Source of the DNA: Paracoccaceae bacterium
GTDB taxonomy: Bacteria; Pseudomonadota; Alphaproteobacteria; Rhodobacterales; Rhodobacteraceae
Direction of reading: 5' to 3'
Assembly (NCBI GenBank): GCA_030148005.1
Contig: JASBUI010000040.1
Coordinates: 84,663-148,662, forward strand
DNA: 64,000 nucleotides
Shown: positions 35,330 through 44,097 of the stretch, in pieces
Layout: every line of letters begins with the position of its first letter
Position numbering within the stretch: position 1 is the first letter of the stretch
Made by a program: the position numbers and the translations under genes
The notes under the pieces: model-generated
Seen by the model: the letters and a program-made list of their open reading frames with translations, nothing else
The model's database searches: none
What the model was told of the DNA's origin: nothing

Positions 35330-37114
35330 ATGGCGAACGCGCCCGCGCAGGACGAAGACCGTGAACGGTCCAAGAAAGTTGGGTCGCTTGCGTCCCTCTG
35401 GCCCTTCGTAACGCCCTATTGGCGAATGCTGATGATGGCCAGTGTCGCGCTGGTCTTTACCGCGGCCCTGTCGCTGATCCTTCCAATTGCCGTGCGCAAG
35501 GTCATCGACGGCTTTGGGCAGGTTGAACTTCTTGACAGCTACTTTGCCGCCGCGATGGGCATTGCCTTTCTTTTGGCGGTCGGCAGCGGCGTGCGCTACT
35601 ACCTAGTCACGCGGCTGGGCGAACGTGTTGTTGCAGATATTCGCAAGGCCGTGTTCGAACGCGTGATTTCGATGAGCCCTGCTTTTTTCGAAAAGATCAT
35701 GACGGGCGAAGTTCTTAGCCGGATCACCACCGACACCACGCTTGTTCAAAGTGTCATCGGCTCTTCTGTGTCCATCGCCCTGCGCAATACGCTGATGCTG
35801 ATCGGCGGTTTGGGGTTGATGCTTTATACATCGCCCAAACTGACCGGTCTGGCGCTTTTGCTGGTGCCTGCCGTGATCGTGCCGATCCTTGTTCTGGGCC
35901 GGCGCCTGCGGCGTCTGAGCCGCGAGAACCAGGATCTGATCGCGGCAAGTTCGGGCAATGCGGGCGAAGCTTTGAGCGCCGTGCAGACGGTTCAGTCCTT
36001 TACCCATGAGGTGGAAAGCCGCGAGACGTTCAACGAGGTGACCGAACAGTCCTTTGGTTCGGCCATGCGGCGCACCGGCGCCCGGGCGCTGATGACCACG
36101 ATCGTGATATTCCTGATCTTCTCGGGCATCGTCGGCGTTCTGTGGATTGGTGCGCGGGATGTTCAGTCGGGCCTGATGTCGATCGGTCAACTGGCCCAGT
36201 TCCTGATCTACGCGATCATGGTCGCAGGGTCGGTATCCTTCCTGTCCGAGGTCTGGGGGGAGCTTCAGCGCGCGGCAGGGGCGACCGAACGCCTTGTTGA
36301 GCTGCTGCAATCGGTCGATACGGTTCAGGACCCGGCAGAGGCGCGCCAGCTAGCTGCGCCGGTCAAGGGCAAGATCACATTTGAAAACGTTCGCTTCCAC
36401 TATCCGGCGCGGCCTGAAACGGCGGCGATGCAGGGCGTGAACTTTACCATCAAGGCGGGTGAGACCGTGGCCCTTGTCGGCCCTTCGGGGGCTGGCAAGA
36501 CGACGGTTCTGCAGTTGCTTCAGCGGTTTTATGACCCTGATGAGGGATCGGTACAGCTTGACGGCGTCGATCTGCGGGAAATGAACCGGGGCGAGTTTCG
36601 CCGCGCATTGGCTATGGTGCCGCAGGACCCGGTCATCTTTGCCGCCTCGGCGCGCGAAAACATCAGGTTTGGCCGGCCCGAAGCATCGGACGCCGAGGTT
36701 GAAGCGGCCGCAAAGGCGGCAGCGGCCGACACCTTCCTTTCCGCCCTGCCGCAGGGCTATGACTCCTATGTGGGTGAGCGCGGCGTGATGCTGTCCGGTG
36801 GCCAGAAACAGCGGATCGCCATTGCCCGCGCAATCCTGCGCGATGCGCCGGTCCTTTTGCTGGACGAGGCGACATCGGCGCTGGACGCTGAAAGCGAACA
36901 TGCGGTGCAAAAGGCCGTTGAGGCGATGGCAAAAGAGCGCACGACGCTGATCGTTGCGCACCGGCTGGCCACCGTCAAACGGGCCGACCGCATTCTGGTC
37001 TTCGAAGGCGGAAAGATCGTCGCCGAAGGCTCTCATAGCGCGCTGGTAGAGCAGGGCGGCCTTTATGCGCGGCTTGCCAAACTGCAATTTACCGAAGGGC
37101 TTCAGCCCGCCTGA
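35330..37114 (+). CDS. ABC exporter, transmembrane and ATPase domains fused (MsbA/ABCB type)
   Basis: The 594-residue half-transporter has an N-terminal six-helix membrane domain (about 25-310) and a C-terminal ATPase domain with Walker A GPSGAGKTT (near 386-394), signature LSGGQKQRIAIAR (near 488-500), Walker B VLLLDEATSALD (near 508-519) and the histidine in IVAHRLAT. It probably works as a homodimer exporting lipid, lipopolysaccharide precursors or drugs. A strong AGGGAAGGGAT ribosome binding site precedes the ATG. It lies alone between the tRNA and the acyl-CoA synthetase gene, so substrate cannot be inferred from neighbours. Confidence 0.92.
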   Translation: MANAPAQDEDRERSKKVGSLASLWPFVTPYWRMLMMASVALVFTAALSLILPIAVRKVIDGFGQVELLDSYFAAAMGIAFLLAVGSGVRYYLVTRLGERVVADIRKAVFERVISMSPAFFEKIMTGEVLSRITTDTTLVQSVIGSSVSIALRNTLMLIGGLGLMLYTSPKLTGLALLLVPAVIVPILVLGRRLRRLSRENQDLIAASSGNAGEALSAVQTVQSFTHEVESRETFNEVTEQSFGSAMRRTGARALMTTIVIFLIFSGIVGVLWIGARDVQSGLMSIGQLAQFLIYAIMVAGSVSFLSEVWGELQRAAGATERLVELLQSVDTVQDPAEARQLAAPVKGKITFENVRFHYPARPETAAMQGVNFTIKAGETVALVGPSGAGKTTVLQLLQRFYDPDEGSVQLDGVDLREMNRGEFRRALAMVPQDPVIFAASARENIRFGRPEASDAEVEAAAKAAAADTFLSALPQGYDSYVGERGVMLSGGQKQRIAIARAILRDAPVLLLDEATSALDAESEHAVQKAVEAMAKERTTLIVAHRLATVKRADRILVFEGGKIVAEGSHSALVEQGGLYARLAKLQFTEGLQPA

Positions 37115-37236
37115 GGCCCCAATTGGTCGTCTTACGTTGCGTTTCGCGGCTGTGACAGGCTTGCGCGGCGAAAGCTTTGCCCGCATTTTCATCCCAGCGA
37201 AGCCCGTTGAAAGGGCCGTTAGGGAGGAAGTGCAAT

Positions 37237-39132
37237 ATGAGAGAATTCGGCTCGATCGCTGACCGCGATGCCATTACGAACGAGATGCCATGGGCTGATC
37301 GCAAGGTTCCGGTAACCGTCTATCAAATGCTGGCCAATACGGCCCGGGAACACGGGGACCGCCCGGCGATCTCTTTTCAGATCACCTCGGGGCCGAAGGA
37401 CAAGGCTGAAACGCTGACATGGTCCGCCTTTCACGACCGCACCGTGCAGGCCGCGAACCTCTTTCGCTCGCTCGGCGTGGGTGAAAACGATGTCGTGGCC
37501 TATATGCTTCCGATCTGTAACGAGGCTGCGATCACGTTGATCGGGGGGATGACCGCGGGCATCGCCAACCCGGTGAACCCGCTTTTGGATGCCGAACAGA
37601 TCGGCGCGATCCTGCGCGAGACAAAGGCCAAGGTGCTTGTCACGCTCAAAGGGTTCCCCAAGACCGATCTTCCCCAGAAGGCGGCAGAGGCCGTGGCCCT
37701 TGCCCCTTGCGTCGAGACGGTGCTTGAGGTTGATCTCAACCACTACCTTTCTCCGCCCAAAAGCTGGATCGTGCCGCTGATCCGGCCCAAGTTCGAGGTG
37801 TCGCACAAGGCAAAGGTCATGAGCTTTGCCGATGAGCTTGACCGCCAGCCCACCACGCTAAGCTTTGATGAAGATCCAAAGGACCGCGTTGGCGCCTATT
37901 TCCATACCGGCGGGACGACCGGCATGCCGAAAGTGGCGCAGCACAAGATGTCTGGCATGGTCTATAACGGCTGGCTTGGCGGCACGATGCTGTTCACCAA
38001 CAAGGACGTGGTGATCTGCCCCTTGCCGCTGTTTCACGTCTTTGCCTGCCACGTGATCCTGATGGCGATGATCAATTCAGGCGCCCATGTCGTCTTTCCA
38101 ACGCCGCAGGGCTATCGCGGCGACGGCGTGTTCGACAACTTCTGGAAACTTATCGAGCGTTGGGGCGTGACCTTTGTCATCACCGTGCCCACGGCGATCG
38201 CGGCCCTGATGCAGCGCCCGGTCAATGCCGATGTCTCTACGGTCAAAACGGCCTTTTCGGGATCGGCGCCGCTTCCTGTCGAGCTGTTCAAAAAGTTCGA
38301 AAAGGCGACAGGCGTCGAGATCATCGAAGGTTACGGGCTTACCGAAGCCACCTGCCTTGTTTCGATGAACCCTGTAACCGGGGCCAAGAAGGTCGGCTCG
38401 ATCGGTATACCTTTCCCTTACTGCGACGTGCGCATCCTTGACTGCGCCGCCGATGGCAAGGTGAAGAAGGACTGCGGCGTTGATGAGATCGGTGAGATCT
38501 GCATATCGAACCCCGGTATCTACGCAGGTAACACCTATACCGAGGCGGCAAAGAACAAGGGGCTTTTCGCCGACAAGAAGTTTTTGCGCACCGGCGATCT
38601 GGGCCGCATCGATGCAGATGGCTACCTTTGGATCACGGGCCGCGCGAAGGATCTCATCATTCGCGGCGGACACAACATTGATCCTGCCGAGATCGAAGAG
38701 GCGCTTGCCGGTCACGAAGCGGTGGCGTTTGTCGGCGCCATCGGACAGCCCGATGCCCACTCTGGCGAAATCCCATGCGCCTATGTCGAGCTTGTCGAGG
38801 GCGCAGATGTCACCAGCGCGGAATTGTTGGATTATGCAAACTCTCACGTCAAAGAGAGGGCTGCACAGCCAAAGTATGTTGAAATTTTGAAAGAACTGCC
38901 CAAGACGGCGGTGGGCAAGGTCTTTAAACCGGACCTGCGCAGGATGGCGATTACGCGTATCTATGATGCTGCGCTTGCGGATGCGGGCGTAGCGGCAAAA
39001 GTGGCGTCGGTGATCGAGGACAAAAAGCGCGGCCTGGTTGCCCAGCTTGCCAAGACGGGCGATGTCGACGACGCAAGCGTAACGCGCGTTCTGGGCGAAT
39101 TCACCCGCCCGTGGGAATGGGCCGAAAGCTGA
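37237..39132 (+). CDS. acyl-CoA synthetase (AMP-forming)
   Basis: The 631-residue enzyme belongs to the ANL superfamily, activating a carboxylic acid to acyl-AMP and then acyl-CoA. The phosphate-binding motif YFHTGGTTGMPKVA (about 223-236), the EGYGLTEATCLVS motif (near 365), GDLGRIDADGYLWITGR (near 452-468) and a late catalytic lysine in KTAVGKVFKPDL (near 560) are visible. The tail after residue 570 is longer than usual. ATG at 37237 is preceded by AGGGAGGAAG. The chain-length preference is not evident; fatty or aryl acids are both possible. A rho-independent terminator follows the gene. Confidence 0.9.
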   Translation: MREFGSIADRDAITNEMPWADRKVPVTVYQMLANTAREHGDRPAISFQITSGPKDKAETLTWSAFHDRTVQAANLFRSLGVGENDVVAYMLPICNEAAITLIGGMTAGIANPVNPLLDAEQIGAILRETKAKVLVTLKGFPKTDLPQKAAEAVALAPCVETVLEVDLNHYLSPPKSWIVPLIRPKFEVSHKAKVMSFADELDRQPTTLSFDEDPKDRVGAYFHTGGTTGMPKVAQHKMSGMVYNGWLGGTMLFTNKDVVICPLPLFHVFACHVILMAMINSGAHVVFPTPQGYRGDGVFDNFWKLIERWGVTFVITVPTAIAALMQRPVNADVSTVKTAFSGSAPLPVELFKKFEKATGVEIIEGYGLTEATCLVSMNPVTGAKKVGSIGIPFPYCDVRILDCAADGKVKKDCGVDEIGEICISNPGIYAGNTYTEAAKNKGLFADKKFLRTGDLGRIDADGYLWITGRAKDLIIRGGHNIDPAEIEEALAGHEAVAFVGAIGQPDAHSGEIPCAYVELVEGADVTSAELLDYANSHVKERAAQPKYVEILKELPKTAVGKVFKPDLRRMAITRIYDAALADAGVAAKVASVIEDKKRGLVAQLAKTGDVDDASVTRVLGEFTRPWEWAES

Positions 39133-39162
39133 CGCAAAGCTGCTGACACAAGCCAACGCAAC

Positions 39163-39200
39163 GGCCCGCCGGACAACCCGCGCGGGCCTTTTCCTTTTTC
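39163..39200 (+). terminator. rho-independent terminator after the acyl-CoA synthetase
   Basis: GGCCCGC (39163-39169) pairs with GCGGGCC (39182-39188), followed by TTTTCCTTTTTC. It closes the plus-strand gene before the convergent histidine kinase gene. Confidence 0.75.
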
Positions 39201-39290
39201 AAAGCCGATAGCCGTAAATGGGGGATGTCGGGTCCTGGGCGCAAACGGCTAGGCCTCGCCCGGGTCAGTTGGGCCGGTTTGCGGCCCGGA

Positions 39291-40634
39291 TCAGGCCCTT
39301 GCCCCGGCGAAATCCAGCGTGGCAAGAAAACCGTCCGGTCGCCCCGGCGCGGGGGAGGTAAGGATAAGCTTGCCGCCGCAGTCGCGCATGATCGTGTTCA
39401 CAATGGCAAGGCCAAGCCCCGTGCCGCGGGTTCCGTCGTGGGCGCGCACGAACCTTTCGGTCAGGCGTTTCAGAAGGTCCGGCGATACCGGCGGGCACCT
39501 GTTTTCAATGCTTATGCGGTCTGCGCCCACCTCGATGATGACCGGCGTCTCTGGCGCTGAGTAACGCAAGGCATTCTGCAAGAGGTTGCGCAGGGCGATG
39601 GCAAGCGCATCGGGCGTAATGTAGGGGCAGGGTTCAGCGCCCGGGGCGCGGGTTAGTTTGATGCGGTCCCGCGCTTGGCGAAACGCGCTTTCATCCAGCA
39701 CTAGGTTCAGGATCGGCAATAGCTTTGTAGGCTCTGATGCAAGGGCAAAGCCCGCTTCCAGCCGCGCAATCTGAAGCAGGTTTTCGGCAAGCGCTGCGAG
39801 GTTTCGCAGCGACTTTTCCGTTTCTTTTACGTGCTTTATATGCTCCGGCTGGTGAAGCTGCGAGGCCAGAACCTGAACCTGCGCCAAGGCCCCGGCGATG
39901 GGCGTGCGAAGCTCATGCGCGCTTTCGGCGGCAAAGCTGCGTTCGGTTTCAAGCGCACCTTTGAGGCGGGACAAAAGATCTTCGGCCTCGGCCACGATCG
40001 GCGCAAGCTCTCGCGGCTGCGGGCCAAGGCGGAAAGGTTCAAGATTGCGCCCGTGCCGCTTGGAGATGGCCCGGCCGAGATCCCATATCGGCCGCATTGC
40101 AGAGCGCACGATGACAACCACAAGGACCGCCAAAAGCGGGATAAGCGCGGCCAGTGGCAAAAGCATCGCCAGTATGCTTTCGCGCAGGACGCTTTGGCGC
40201 AAACCGTCACGTTCGCCGACGATGATGCGAAAGCGGCTGATCGGATCGGTCAGGGCAAAGGTGTAATTTCCGCGCTGCAGGGAAATGCCATCGGGCACCG
40301 CGCTGGCGGCGGGCATCTCGGCGTTGGGGTTGCTGGTCAAAAGGACCACGCCCTGGGGGCCGATGACGCGATAGCTTAGGTCTGATCCGGCCTTGGCGAT
40401 GCTGCCGATGACAAGAACATCGTTCGAAGGCTGGCGAAGATCGCCATCGCGAAGTTCATGTATTGCCAGCGGCAGCACGCGATATGCCGTCTGGCGCAGC
40501 GCATCGTCATAGCTGTCGCTAAGCTCGTGGCGCAGAACGATGGCCGCTACGATGACCGAGATCAGCCAAAGCATGCAGGCGCTGGCGGTCAGGGCGATGG
40601 CCAGCCGACGCGCGATAGAGCCGCGGTGCGTCAT
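39291..40634 (-). CDS. sensor histidine kinase of the DUF2271/PepSY redox locus
   Basis: The 447-residue kinase has a first membrane helix (about 10-33), a periplasmic sensor part, a second helix (about 165-190), then HAMP-like and HisKA segments with the phospho-histidine in ESAHELRTPIAGAL (near 243), and an ATPase domain ending GTGLGLAIVNTIM. Its start overlaps the response regulator stop (ATGA), so the two are made together. It is divergent from the DUF2271-PepSY-ApbE operon and, with its partner, most likely controls it. The signal is unknown; QseC/PmrB-type kinases with this layout respond to metals or envelope stress. Confidence 0.9.
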   Translation of the reverse strand: MTHRGSIARRLAIALTASACMLWLISVIVAAIVLRHELSDSYDDALRQTAYRVLPLAIHELRDGDLRQPSNDVLVIGSIAKAGSDLSYRVIGPQGVVLLTSNPNAEMPAASAVPDGISLQRGNYTFALTDPISRFRIIVGERDGLRQSVLRESILAMLLPLAALIPLLAVLVVVIVRSAMRPIWDLGRAISKRHGRNLEPFRLGPQPRELAPIVAEAEDLLSRLKGALETERSFAAESAHELRTPIAGALAQVQVLASQLHQPEHIKHVKETEKSLRNLAALAENLLQIARLEAGFALASEPTKLLPILNLVLDESAFRQARDRIKLTRAPGAEPCPYITPDALAIALRNLLQNALRYSAPETPVIIEVGADRISIENRCPPVSPDLLKRLTERFVRAHDGTRGTGLGLAIVNTIMRDCGGKLILTSPAPGRPDGFLATLDFAGARA

Positions 40635-41290
40635 GCGCTGTCGATCCGGTAGCCAAGGCCGCGCACCGTCGTGATGAAATCGCGCCCCAGTTTCTTGCGG
40701 ATCCGGCTGACAAAGACCTCGACCGCGTTGCTTTCGATCTCGGCGCCAAAGGCGTAAAGCCCATCTTCCAGCGTATCGCGTGAGACGATCGAGCCGCGTC
40801 TGCGCACCAGCGTGTCCAGAACCGCCCATTCGCGCGATGTCAGGCTGACGTCATGACCGGCGCGCGTGACGCTGTGGCGGCCAAGGTCAATCTCGACCGC
40901 GCCGATCACGGTGGTGGGCAGGGCAGAGCTTGCATAGCGGCGCGCAACCGCGGCCAGCCGCGCCGTCAGCTCGCCCAGATCAAAGGGTTTTACAAGATAA
41001 TCGTCGGCGCCCGCATTAAGCCCGTCAATGCGCACCGCGACCTGATCTTGCGCCGTGGTGATGATGACCGGGGTCTTGTCATGGCGTTTGCGCAGCGCGC
41101 CCAGAAAATCCAACCCGCGCCCGTCCGGCAGCGAGAGATCCAAAAGAATGACGCCGTATTCGACAGTCCGGCAGGCGTCGCTTGCCTCATCCAGGCGCGT
41201 CACCCAGTCAACGCCGTGGCCCTGATGTTCGATGTGGCTGTGAATGGCAGAGCCCAGAACGTGGTCATCCTCAACCAGCAGAACCCGCAT
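40631..41290 (-). CDS. OmpR-family response regulator
   Basis: The 219-residue regulator has a receiver domain with the acidic pair VEDD (about 6-9), phosphorylatable aspartate in ILLDLSLPDG (D51 region) and the lysine in LVKPFDLGEL (near 101), then an OmpR-type winged helix with SLTSREWAVLDTLVRRRG, NAVEVFVSRIRKKLG and the C-terminal TVRGLGYRID. It is divergent from the operon at 41447; direct and inverted CTGAAC repeats in the shared spacer are good binding-site candidates. Confidence 0.93.
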   Translation of the reverse strand: MRVLLVEDDHVLGSAIHSHIEHQGHGVDWVTRLDEASDACRTVEYGVILLDLSLPDGRGLDFLGALRKRHDKTPVIITTAQDQVAVRIDGLNAGADDYLVKPFDLGELTARLAAVARRYASSALPTTVIGAVEIDLGRHSVTRAGHDVSLTSREWAVLDTLVRRRGSIVSRDTLEDGLYAFGAEIESNAVEVFVSRIRKKLGRDFITTVRGLGYRIDSA

Positions 41291-41335
41291 CGTGCCCCCC
41301 TTCGGGATACCCCTTTTGCGACTTACTAGGCCTTT

Positions 41336-41373
41336 CTGAACCCAAGCTGAACGTCTTTTTTGCCGCCGTTCAG
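41336..41373 (+). promoter_or_regulatory. CTGAAC direct and inverted repeats, candidate response-regulator site
   Basis: CTGAAC occurs at 41336-41341 and 41347-41352, an 11-base period typical of OmpR-family tandem binding, and its reverse complement GTTCAG at 41368-41373. The sites sit between the regulator start (41290) and the DUF2271 start (41447). Confidence 0.55.
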
Positions 41374-41446
41374 GAAGCTGTCAGGCTGCCTGACCATATC
41401 GGGGTGGACGCAGCGCACCCAGCGCGCCCGCAAAAGGAGCTTTGGA

Positions 41447-41914
41447 ATGAACTTTCTAGTACGACGCGTGACGACAGTTGCACTTGCCCTTACCTTCGCG
41501 GCCGGCCCGGCGCTGGCGCGCGAGATCACGATCGATGCGCATCTTAAACGCTTTTCGGGGCCGCGCGCCTATGCGGTGGTTTATCTCACAACGCCGGACG
41601 GAAGATATGACCGGACGCTGCGGCTTTACGGAATGGGCCAGTATCAGGCCGATTTGCGCGACTGGTTTCGCGGGGCGCGGCGCGCGGGCATCAACCTGCG
41701 CGGTGTGACCGGGGCAAGCGCCGGGTCGGGCGCGGATCTGAAGGTTAGCGTTGATATTGCGGACAACCTGATCGCTGCGGGGTATCAGGTGCGGGTCGAC
41801 ACCGCCCTTGAAGGATACGGCGCCTTTTCGCGCGATGCGGTGATCTCATTGGCCGATCCGGGCGCAGTGCGGGGAACGGCGCTTGTCGATACGCTTGATG
41901 TGGCCGTGAAATGA
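41447..41914 (+). CDS. DUF2271 periplasmic protein, possible ApbE flavinylation target
   Basis: The 155-residue protein has a signal peptide (Arg-Arg, hydrophobic core, ALA cleavage near residue 24-25) followed by a DUF2271-type beta-rich domain. The motif T88-G-A-S91 in RGVTGASAGSG resembles the S/T-G-A-S/T sequence that ApbE enzymes modify with FMN, although the aspartate usually found three residues before it is replaced by arginine. An ApbE gene lies in the same operon. AAGGAG precedes the ATG by seven bases. It overlaps the next gene by four bases. I infer a periplasmic electron carrier, or else an assembly partner for the PepSY protein. Confidence 0.78.
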   Translation: MNFLVRRVTTVALALTFAAGPALAREITIDAHLKRFSGPRAYAVVYLTTPDGRYDRTLRLYGMGQYQADLRDWFRGARRAGINLRGVTGASAGSGADLKVSVDIADNLIAAGYQVRVDTALEGYGAFSRDAVISLADPGAVRGTALVDTLDVAVK

Positions 41915-44097
41915 GTTTTCGCACGCTGCACCGGTGGGTGGGTCTGACGGCGGGGGTTTTGGGGCTTTTCATGGCGATCACGGGCATCATGATGTCTGTC
42001 GATCCGGCCGCCGAGGCCTTGCAGGCGGGAACTTTGGGCGCAGACCCGGGCATCAGCGCCGCCCAGCTTGCCGGTTCCATCACCTCCCAGATCAAGGGCG
42101 TGCAAGAGATACGCAAGTCGGCGAACAACAGCATCACCGTGCAATACAGCACCGGTGCGGGCACAGGCCAGATGGGGTTTGATCCCTATCGCCTAAAACC
42201 CATTCCAGCCGCGCCGCGATCGAGTTTCTGGAGCTTTATAAAAGAGGCGCATCGCTCGCTCTTTCTGGGAAATGCCGGGCGCGCGATTGCGGGCGCGGCG
42301 GCGGCGGCGATGATCATTCTGTCGCTGACGGGTGTTTCGGTGATGGTGCGCCGGATGGGCGGCTGGGGCGCTTTGCTGCGCTCGCCGCACCGCCATGGCG
42401 CCCGGGCCCTGCATCTTGATGCGGGGCGGCTGGCCCTTGTTTTTCTGATGCTCCTGTCTGTCACGGGCATCTACATGACGCTTGCCAGCTTTGAAGTGGT
42501 GCCAACCAAATTCACGGCCCCGCCCGCGTTCCCCGCGGTCGATGCGACCCGCGCGCGCCTGCCAGTGGCGCAAGTTAGCGCCCTTGCCGATATCCCGTTC
42601 TCAGCGCTGCGCGATCTGGTGATGCCTTACCCGGACGATCCGACGGATGTTTACACGGTCACGACGGATGCTGGCACAGGGTATATTGATCCGACCACCG
42701 GCAAGATGGCGGGCTTTACCCAGAACGGGCTTGGCGCGCGGATTTATCAATGGGTCTATCTGCTTCACACCGGGCAGGGGGCATGGTGGCTGGGGATCAT
42801 CCTTGGGCTGGGAATGCTTTTGGTGCCGGCGCTTGTCGTATCGGGTTTTCTTATGGCGATCAGGCGCCCGGCCAACCCAATGCGCGGGATAAAGACCGCA
42901 TCGGCGCATTTTGCCGATACGGTGATCCTTGTGGGGTCCGAGGGCAAGACAACCTGGGGCTTTGCGGGCACTTTGGCCAAGGCGCTGATCGCGGCGGGCC
43001 ACAAGGTGCATGCCGCGCCGATGAACGCGCTGGCCCATTCGTACCCGCATGCCCGCCACATCCTTGTTCTGACCTCAACCTACGGGCAGGGCGAGGCGCC
43101 ATCGACCGCCTCGGGCTTTTTCAAACGGCTTGAGCGGTTCCGGTCGCTGCATGTGCCCTTCACGGTTCTGGGTTTTGGCGACAAGTCCTTTCGGGACTTT
43201 TGCAAGTTTGCCGAGGACGCCGAACGGGCGATGCTTGCGCGGGGCATGCACACCTTCATGGAACGCTTCAGCATTGACCGGGCCTCTGAACAGGCGTTTT
43301 CGGGCTGGGGCGCGGCGCTGCGCCAGCACTTTGCGGGCCTGCCCGATCTAGAGCATCACCCCAAGCGCCCCAAAACGACGAAAGTCAGGCTGAACGCCGC
43401 TAAAAGCTATGGCCAAGAGGTTCAGGCGCCGGTCAGTGTGCTGCGCTTTGGTGCGAGCGGGCGCAAGCTTCCGCGGCATGAGCCGGGGGATCTTTTGGGT
43501 GTCTATGTGCCCCAAAGCCGGGTGCCGCGGTTCTATTCGCTTGCCTCGTCAAGCCGCGACGGGGTGCTGGAGATTTGCGTGCGCAAACAGTTGGGGGGGC
43601 TTTGTTCAAGCCATCTGGCGGCAATGCGCCCGGGCGACAAGGTTGAGGTTTTCGTCAAGAAGAACCCCGGCTTCAAGCCGCGCAAGGGCAAAAGCCCGCT
43701 GATCCTGATCGGTGCGGGCGCGGGGATTGGCCCGCTTATGGGGTTCACCCGCGCCAACCGGCAAAAGCGCCCTGTGCACCTTTTCTGGGGCGGGCGCGAT
43801 CCGGGGTCGGACTTTCTTTATCGCGATGACATCGACGAGATGCGTGATCGCGGTCAGCTTAGCGGCGTTCACACCATATTCTCGCGCGTGCCCGGGGGCG
43901 GCTATGTGCAAAAACGCCTGCTTGAGCGATCGGATGAGATTTGCGCGCTGGTGCGGGCGGGCGCGCAGATACTGGTCTGCGGCGGCATTCAGATGGGCAG
44001 CGAGGTGCGCGATGCCATCGATGCGGCGCTTCAGCCAGCGGGGCTTAGCGTGGCGCGCCTGCGGAAAGATCACAGGTACCTTGAAGATGTCTATTGA
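41911..44097 (+). CDS. PepSY-type membrane protein fused to flavodoxin and FAD/NADPH reductase domains
   Basis: The 728-residue protein joins three parts. Residues 1-320 form a PepSY-associated membrane domain of about four helices with histidines at the helix ends (H7, H114, H160/H162, H168, H286), which could hold heme as in ferric-siderophore reductases. Residues 335-480 form a flavodoxin domain (TSTYGQGEAPSTASGFF, GFGDKSFRDFC). Residues 490-728 form a sulfite-reductase/NOS-type FAD and NADPH module (RFYSLASSS, GAGAGIGPLMGFTR, VCGGIQMGSEV). The order suggests electrons move from NADPH through FAD and FMN across the membrane to the periplasm. The next gene, apbE, overlaps it by 11 bases. 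Confidence 0.88.
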   Translation: MSFRTLHRWVGLTAGVLGLFMAITGIMMSVDPAAEALQAGTLGADPGISAAQLAGSITSQIKGVQEIRKSANNSITVQYSTGAGTGQMGFDPYRLKPIPAAPRSSFWSFIKEAHRSLFLGNAGRAIAGAAAAAMIILSLTGVSVMVRRMGGWGALLRSPHRHGARALHLDAGRLALVFLMLLSVTGIYMTLASFEVVPTKFTAPPAFPAVDATRARLPVAQVSALADIPFSALRDLVMPYPDDPTDVYTVTTDAGTGYIDPTTGKMAGFTQNGLGARIYQWVYLLHTGQGAWWLGIILGLGMLLVPALVVSGFLMAIRRPANPMRGIKTASAHFADTVILVGSEGKTTWGFAGTLAKALIAAGHKVHAAPMNALAHSYPHARHILVLTSTYGQGEAPSTASGFFKRLERFRSLHVPFTVLGFGDKSFRDFCKFAEDAERAMLARGMHTFMERFSIDRASEQAFSGWGAALRQHFAGLPDLEHHPKRPKTTKVRLNAAKSYGQEVQAPVSVLRFGASGRKLPRHEPGDLLGVYVPQSRVPRFYSLASSSRDGVLEICVRKQLGGLCSSHLAAMRPGDKVEVFVKKNPGFKPRKGKSPLILIGAGAGIGPLMGFTRANRQKRPVHLFWGGRDPGSDFLYRDDIDEMRDRGQLSGVHTIFSRVPGGGYVQKRLLERSDEICALVRAGAQILVCGGIQMGSEVRDAIDAALQPAGLSVARLRKDHRYLEDVY

